Shown: positions 5,948 through 7,412 of the stretch, piece after piece
Position numbering within the stretch: position 1 is the stretch's first letter
Layout: each line of letters starts with the position of its first letter
Origin: Coriobacteriia bacterium
GTDB lineage: Bacteria > Actinomycetota > Coriobacteriia > WRKU01 > WQUG01
Direction: 5' to 3'
Assembly (NCBI GenBank): GCA_009785705.1
Contig: WQVS01000076.1
Location: 1-7,412 of the forward strand
DNA length: 7,412 bases
The notes under the pieces: generated by a model
Database searches by the model: none
Seen by the model: the letters and a program-made list of their open reading frames with translations, nothing else
Told to the model about the DNA's origin: nothing
Position numbers and translations under genes: made by a program

Positions 5948-6158
5948 GCAAATTCCTTCCTATCAGCTTTGAGGAAATCGAGATTCCGAGCATCACCTTG
6001 TCGAATAAATGCCTCTCCAGTATCTTTGCGCTCAAAGGATAGCTTTTCATAACAGCGATCAAGTGCTTCGGGGTTTATATCCACTCCAATAATGTCTCGA
6101 CTGAGCAACTATTTGTCTCCAGCTCAAAACCTTCTGGTTCCCACGATTTCATTTTCAT
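5932..6158 (-). pseudogene. DNA methyltransferase remnant with internal and 3' deletions
   Basis: The minus strand holds two pieces of one methylase in different frames. The first (from ATG 6158) reads MKMKSWEPEGFELETN, matching the start of a family of DNA N4/N6-methyltransferases that continue TTTVWSFP. The frame then stops at 6075. From 6108 the shifted frame reads LLSRDIIGVDINPEALDRC, then EKLSFERKDTGEAFIRQGDA and RNLDF, the AdoMet-binding and following strands of the same family, and ends at 5932 as EFAWQSI. Missing are the stretch between FELET and LLSR, with the FxGxG-type motif, and everything after RNLDFLKAD, including the catalytic (D/S/H)PPY motif. It cannot be active. The second break lies right at the ribosome site of the next gene. 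The family assignment is from memory of its motifs. Confidence 0.75.
5955..5961 (-). promoter_or_regulatory. ribosome binding site of the 238-residue gene
   Basis: AGGAAGG on the minus strand lies seven bases before the ATG at 5947. It is one of the best Shine-Dalgarno sequences in the window and fixes the start inside the methyltransferase remnant. Confidence 0.7.
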
Positions 6159-6472
6159 GTAAATATGCGCTCCATTACACCGCTTTCCATATCATTATTG
6201 CATGAAACATGCTTTTCCTATTATTCAACTTGAGAAATTGGATTCACAGGAAAGCTGCTAAACGAAAGTAATGCGATCGTTGCAACTTGTCATTACTGGT
6301 CAAAGAAAGAGCTGGCCTGAATTTAATTCTGCTTGCAAGCCTTGCAGCGGTCTCGCAATCATAAAGGTGTTTCCTTCATTTTTTGGCTGCTCAATGGGGT
6401 AGCGTAGAGCTTGGTGAAGCTGCCGAGAAAATAGGAGCGTAGGACTAAATGTTGAAATAGTACAATTTCCTC
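6159..6472. other. stretch without a convincing gene
   Basis: I see no conserved gene here on either strand. The minus strand has an open frame at 6300-6450 reading ALRYPIEQPKNEGNTFMIAR, which may be a gene fragment, but I cannot place it. Tiny plus-strand frames (such as MKHAFPIIQLEK from 6202) lack ribosome sites. Together with the broken methylase beside it, the stretch looks like decayed DNA. Confidence 0.5.
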
Positions 6473-6503
6473 TTGACCTTACCCTTAGGGTAAGGTTTAT
6501 TCT
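6473..6503 (+). promoter_or_regulatory. MerR-type promoter with 19-bp spacer
   Basis: -35 TTGACC (6473-6478) and -10 TATTCT (6498-6503) are separated by 19 bases, the over-long spacing that MerR-family proteins correct by twisting DNA. A near-perfect dyad fills the spacer. The start would fall at about 6510, the A of the ATG of the regulator itself, so the gene is probably autoregulated and its long form leaderless. Confidence 0.85.
6476..6496 (+). promoter_or_regulatory. operator dyad for the TipA-type regulator
   Basis: Arms ACCTTACCC (6476-6484) and GGGTAAGGT (6488-6496) are perfect inverted repeats around TTA. The dyad overlaps the end of the -35 and fills the spacer, the standard site for MerR dimers. 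ACCTTAC/GTAAGGT arms are common for this family. Confidence 0.85.
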
Positions 6504-6509
6504 TATTAC

Positions 6510-7283
6510 ATGGACAATGAAGCTACTTATACTATTGGACGTCTGGCAGAGCTTGCTGGTGTTAGTGCTAAGACATTGCGACACTATGACAGGATTGGGT
6601 TACTGAGCCCAAGCACTCGCAGTGCTGCAGGATACCGCCTATACAGTGATGCAGACGGCAGGCGCTTGGCAGAAATCCTTGCCTATCGTGCTTTGCAGAT
6701 GTCCCTGGCTGATATTACAGCATTGCTGGGGGATGCTGATGCGCTACACGACGCTGTTGTCCCTAGCAGTGGTGGACGAGTGACTCGCTTAGCAGAGCAT
6801 CTAGATCGCTTACGAGCACAGCAAGCTCACCTGAAAAGCTTGATTGTCCATGTCGAAGAAATGATTTTGCATGAAGAGGAAGGAGCACCCATGAGTGCTG
6901 CAGATGAACTTAATGGATTTAGCAATGATCCTTACAAAGAAGAGGCGCAGGAGAAATGGGGGCACACTGATGCCTATCAAGAAAGTGCGCGTCGTGTAAA
7001 AAATTACACACCTGAAGACTGGGAGCGCTACAAAGAAGAGGCCGCTGACATTAACAATCGCTTTGTTGAGCTGATGCAAGCAGATATCCCCGCAGATTCT
7101 ATTGACGCAAGGGCTCTTGCAGAAGAGCACAGGCTACTTATCTCGCGCTGGTTTTATGATTGTCCCAAGGAGATGCATGCAAACTTTGGTGCAATGTGGG
7201 AAGCAGATCCACGCTTTGCAGAAAACATTGACCAGGCTGCACCAGGACTTGCTGCCTACATGTCTGCGGCATTTAGAACTTAA
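6510..7283 (+). CDS. MerR-family transcriptional regulator, TipA type (long form)
   Basis: This 257-residue activator has an N-terminal winged helix-turn-helix (TIGRLAELAGVSAKTLRHYD, 8-27, with the GYRLYSDAD wing at 41-49). A dimerisation coiled coil follows (about 90-122), and then a TipAS drug-binding domain (about 135-257) with WFYDCPKEMHANFGAMW (214-230), DPRFAENIDQAAPGLAAY (233-250) and Cys218. In Streptomyces TipA, this domain binds thiopeptides such as thiostrepton, partly through cysteine; relatives such as Mta and SkgA respond to drugs or stress. The length matches TipAL (about 253). There is no ribosome site, and the promoter -10 is six bases before the ATG. No efflux gene follows in the window, so its target may be itself or genes elsewhere. 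An internal start yields a probable short form. Confidence 0.93.
   Translation: MDNEATYTIGRLAELAGVSAKTLRHYDRIGLLSPSTRSAAGYRLYSDADGRRLAEILAYRALQMSLADITALLGDADALHDAVVPSSGGRVTRLAEHLDRLRAQQAHLKSLIVHVEEMILHEEEGAPMSAADELNGFSNDPYKEEAQEKWGHTDAYQESARRVKNYTPEDWERYKEEAADINNRFVELMQADIPADSIDARALAEEHRLLISRWFYDCPKEMHANFGAMWEADPRFAENIDQAAPGLAAYMSAAFRT
6876..6885 (+). promoter_or_regulatory. internal ribosome binding site for the short TipAS-like form
   Basis: GAGGAAGGAG inside the regulator gene ends five bases before an in-frame ATG at 6891 (Met128). It is stronger than any ribosome site at the front of the gene, where none is seen. Glu/Gly codons alone could produce it, so the position just before the drug-binding domain is what makes it notable. 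Confidence 0.65.
6891..7283 (+). CDS. short form: stand-alone TipAS-like drug-binding domain (internal start)
   Basis: Starting at Met128 of the long form gives a 130-residue protein, MSAADELNGFSND to the same stop, that contains only the TipAS-like domain without the DNA-binding part. In Streptomyces lividans the same arrangement makes TipAS (about 144 residues) in excess over TipAL to trap drug. Here an excellent Shine-Dalgarno precedes the internal ATG. Whether it is used is an inference. Confidence 0.6.
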   Translation: MSAADELNGFSNDPYKEEAQEKWGHTDAYQESARRVKNYTPEDWERYKEEAADINNRFVELMQADIPADSIDARALAEEHRLLISRWFYDCPKEMHANFGAMWEADPRFAENIDQAAPGLAAYMSAAFRT

Positions 7284-7286
7284 GCC

Positions 7287-7315
7287 TTGCCTATCGGTTC
7301 AATATGCGTTATTAT
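7287..7315 (+). promoter_or_regulatory. promoter of tRNA-Glu
   Basis: -35 TTGCCT (7287-7292) and -10 TATTAT (7310-7315, 5/6) are separated by 17 bases. Transcription would start near 7322, twelve bases before the tRNA. The -35 begins three bases after the regulator stop codon. Confidence 0.65.
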
Positions 7316-7333
7316 TTGTTGTTCGTTTTACAT

Positions 7334-7409
7334 GCCCCATTGGAGTAGCGGTTATCTCGTCAGCCTTTCAAGCTGAAGAACACGGGTTCGAATCCCGTAT
7401 GGGGTACCA
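7334..7409 (+). tRNA. tRNA-Glu (anticodon TTC)
   Basis: The acceptor stem is GCCCCAT paired with ATGGGGT (first pair G-T), followed by A and an encoded CCA. The anticodon stem TCAGC/GCTGA holds CTTTCAA, giving TTC for GAA/GAG codons. The T arm is ACGGG-TTCGAAT-CCCGT. The length is 76 nt. More tRNA genes may follow outside the window. Confidence 0.97.
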
Positions 7410-7412
7410 TCA

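Noticed and set aside
6300..6584. Minus-strand open frame of 94 codons
   Set aside because: Its first half is antisense to the TipA-type gene, and no ribosome site or promoter is seen. The second half faintly recalls the C-terminus of patatin-like proteins, too weakly to claim.
1..7412. CRISPR array, insertion sequence or integrase
   Set aside because: No regularly spaced repeats, transposase motifs or terminal inverted repeats were seen. The tRNA repeat is the only sign of integration.

Overview
The window reads as a stretch of chromosome from a low-to-mid GC Gram-positive actinobacterium. The best guess is a coriobacterium of the Atopobium/Lancefieldella type. This rests on base composition judged by eye, tRNA genes with encoded CCA, a LytS-type kinase and a TipA-type regulator, so the taxonomic call is an inference. 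Three intact tRNA genes are present: Ser-GCT (minus), Ser-GGA (plus) and Glu-TTC (plus).

Left part (1-1443, all minus strand). The window opens with the first 29 codons of a Dam/DpnIIA-type (D12 class) adenine methyltransferase that runs off the left edge. Upstream of it is a 341-residue protein with one membrane segment and what looks like a duplicated outer domain. It has its own consensus-like promoter, placed directly behind the Ser-GCT tRNA.

Centre (1444-4943). tadA, the tRNA wobble adenosine deaminase, overlaps by four bases a LytS/YehU-type histidine kinase that has no response regulator beside it. Nine bases past the kinase stop, the opposite strand ends a gene for an alcohol-acetyltransferase/condensation-like protein with an HxxxDG motif and a long charged linker.

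Right part (4980-7409). tRNA-Ser(GGA) is followed by a hairpin and then by a degenerate tRNA-Ser 3' end that repeats 12 bp of the real gene, which looks like a scar of duplication or integration. Beyond it, on the minus strand, lie an intact 238-residue gene I do not recognise and the wreck of a DNA methyltransferase. The wreck keeps its N-terminus and its IGVDINPEAL region but has lost most of the rest. Together they look like the remains of a restriction-modification or similar defence locus at a tRNA gene. After a 300-base stretch without a convincing gene comes a MerR/TipA-type drug-sensing regulator, then tRNA-Glu with a good promoter.

The most striking locus is the TipA-type regulator. 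Its promoter has the 19-bp spacer and dyad typical of MerR targets, and it should start transcription at, or within a base or so of, the start codon. The full-length protein would then come from a leaderless message, while a strong internal Shine-Dalgarno and ATG sit exactly at the start of the drug-binding domain. This predicts two products, as known for TipAL/TipAS of Streptomyces. tadA and the acetyltransferase-like gene also have a -10-like hexamer six bases before the ATG, so leaderless transcription may be common here.
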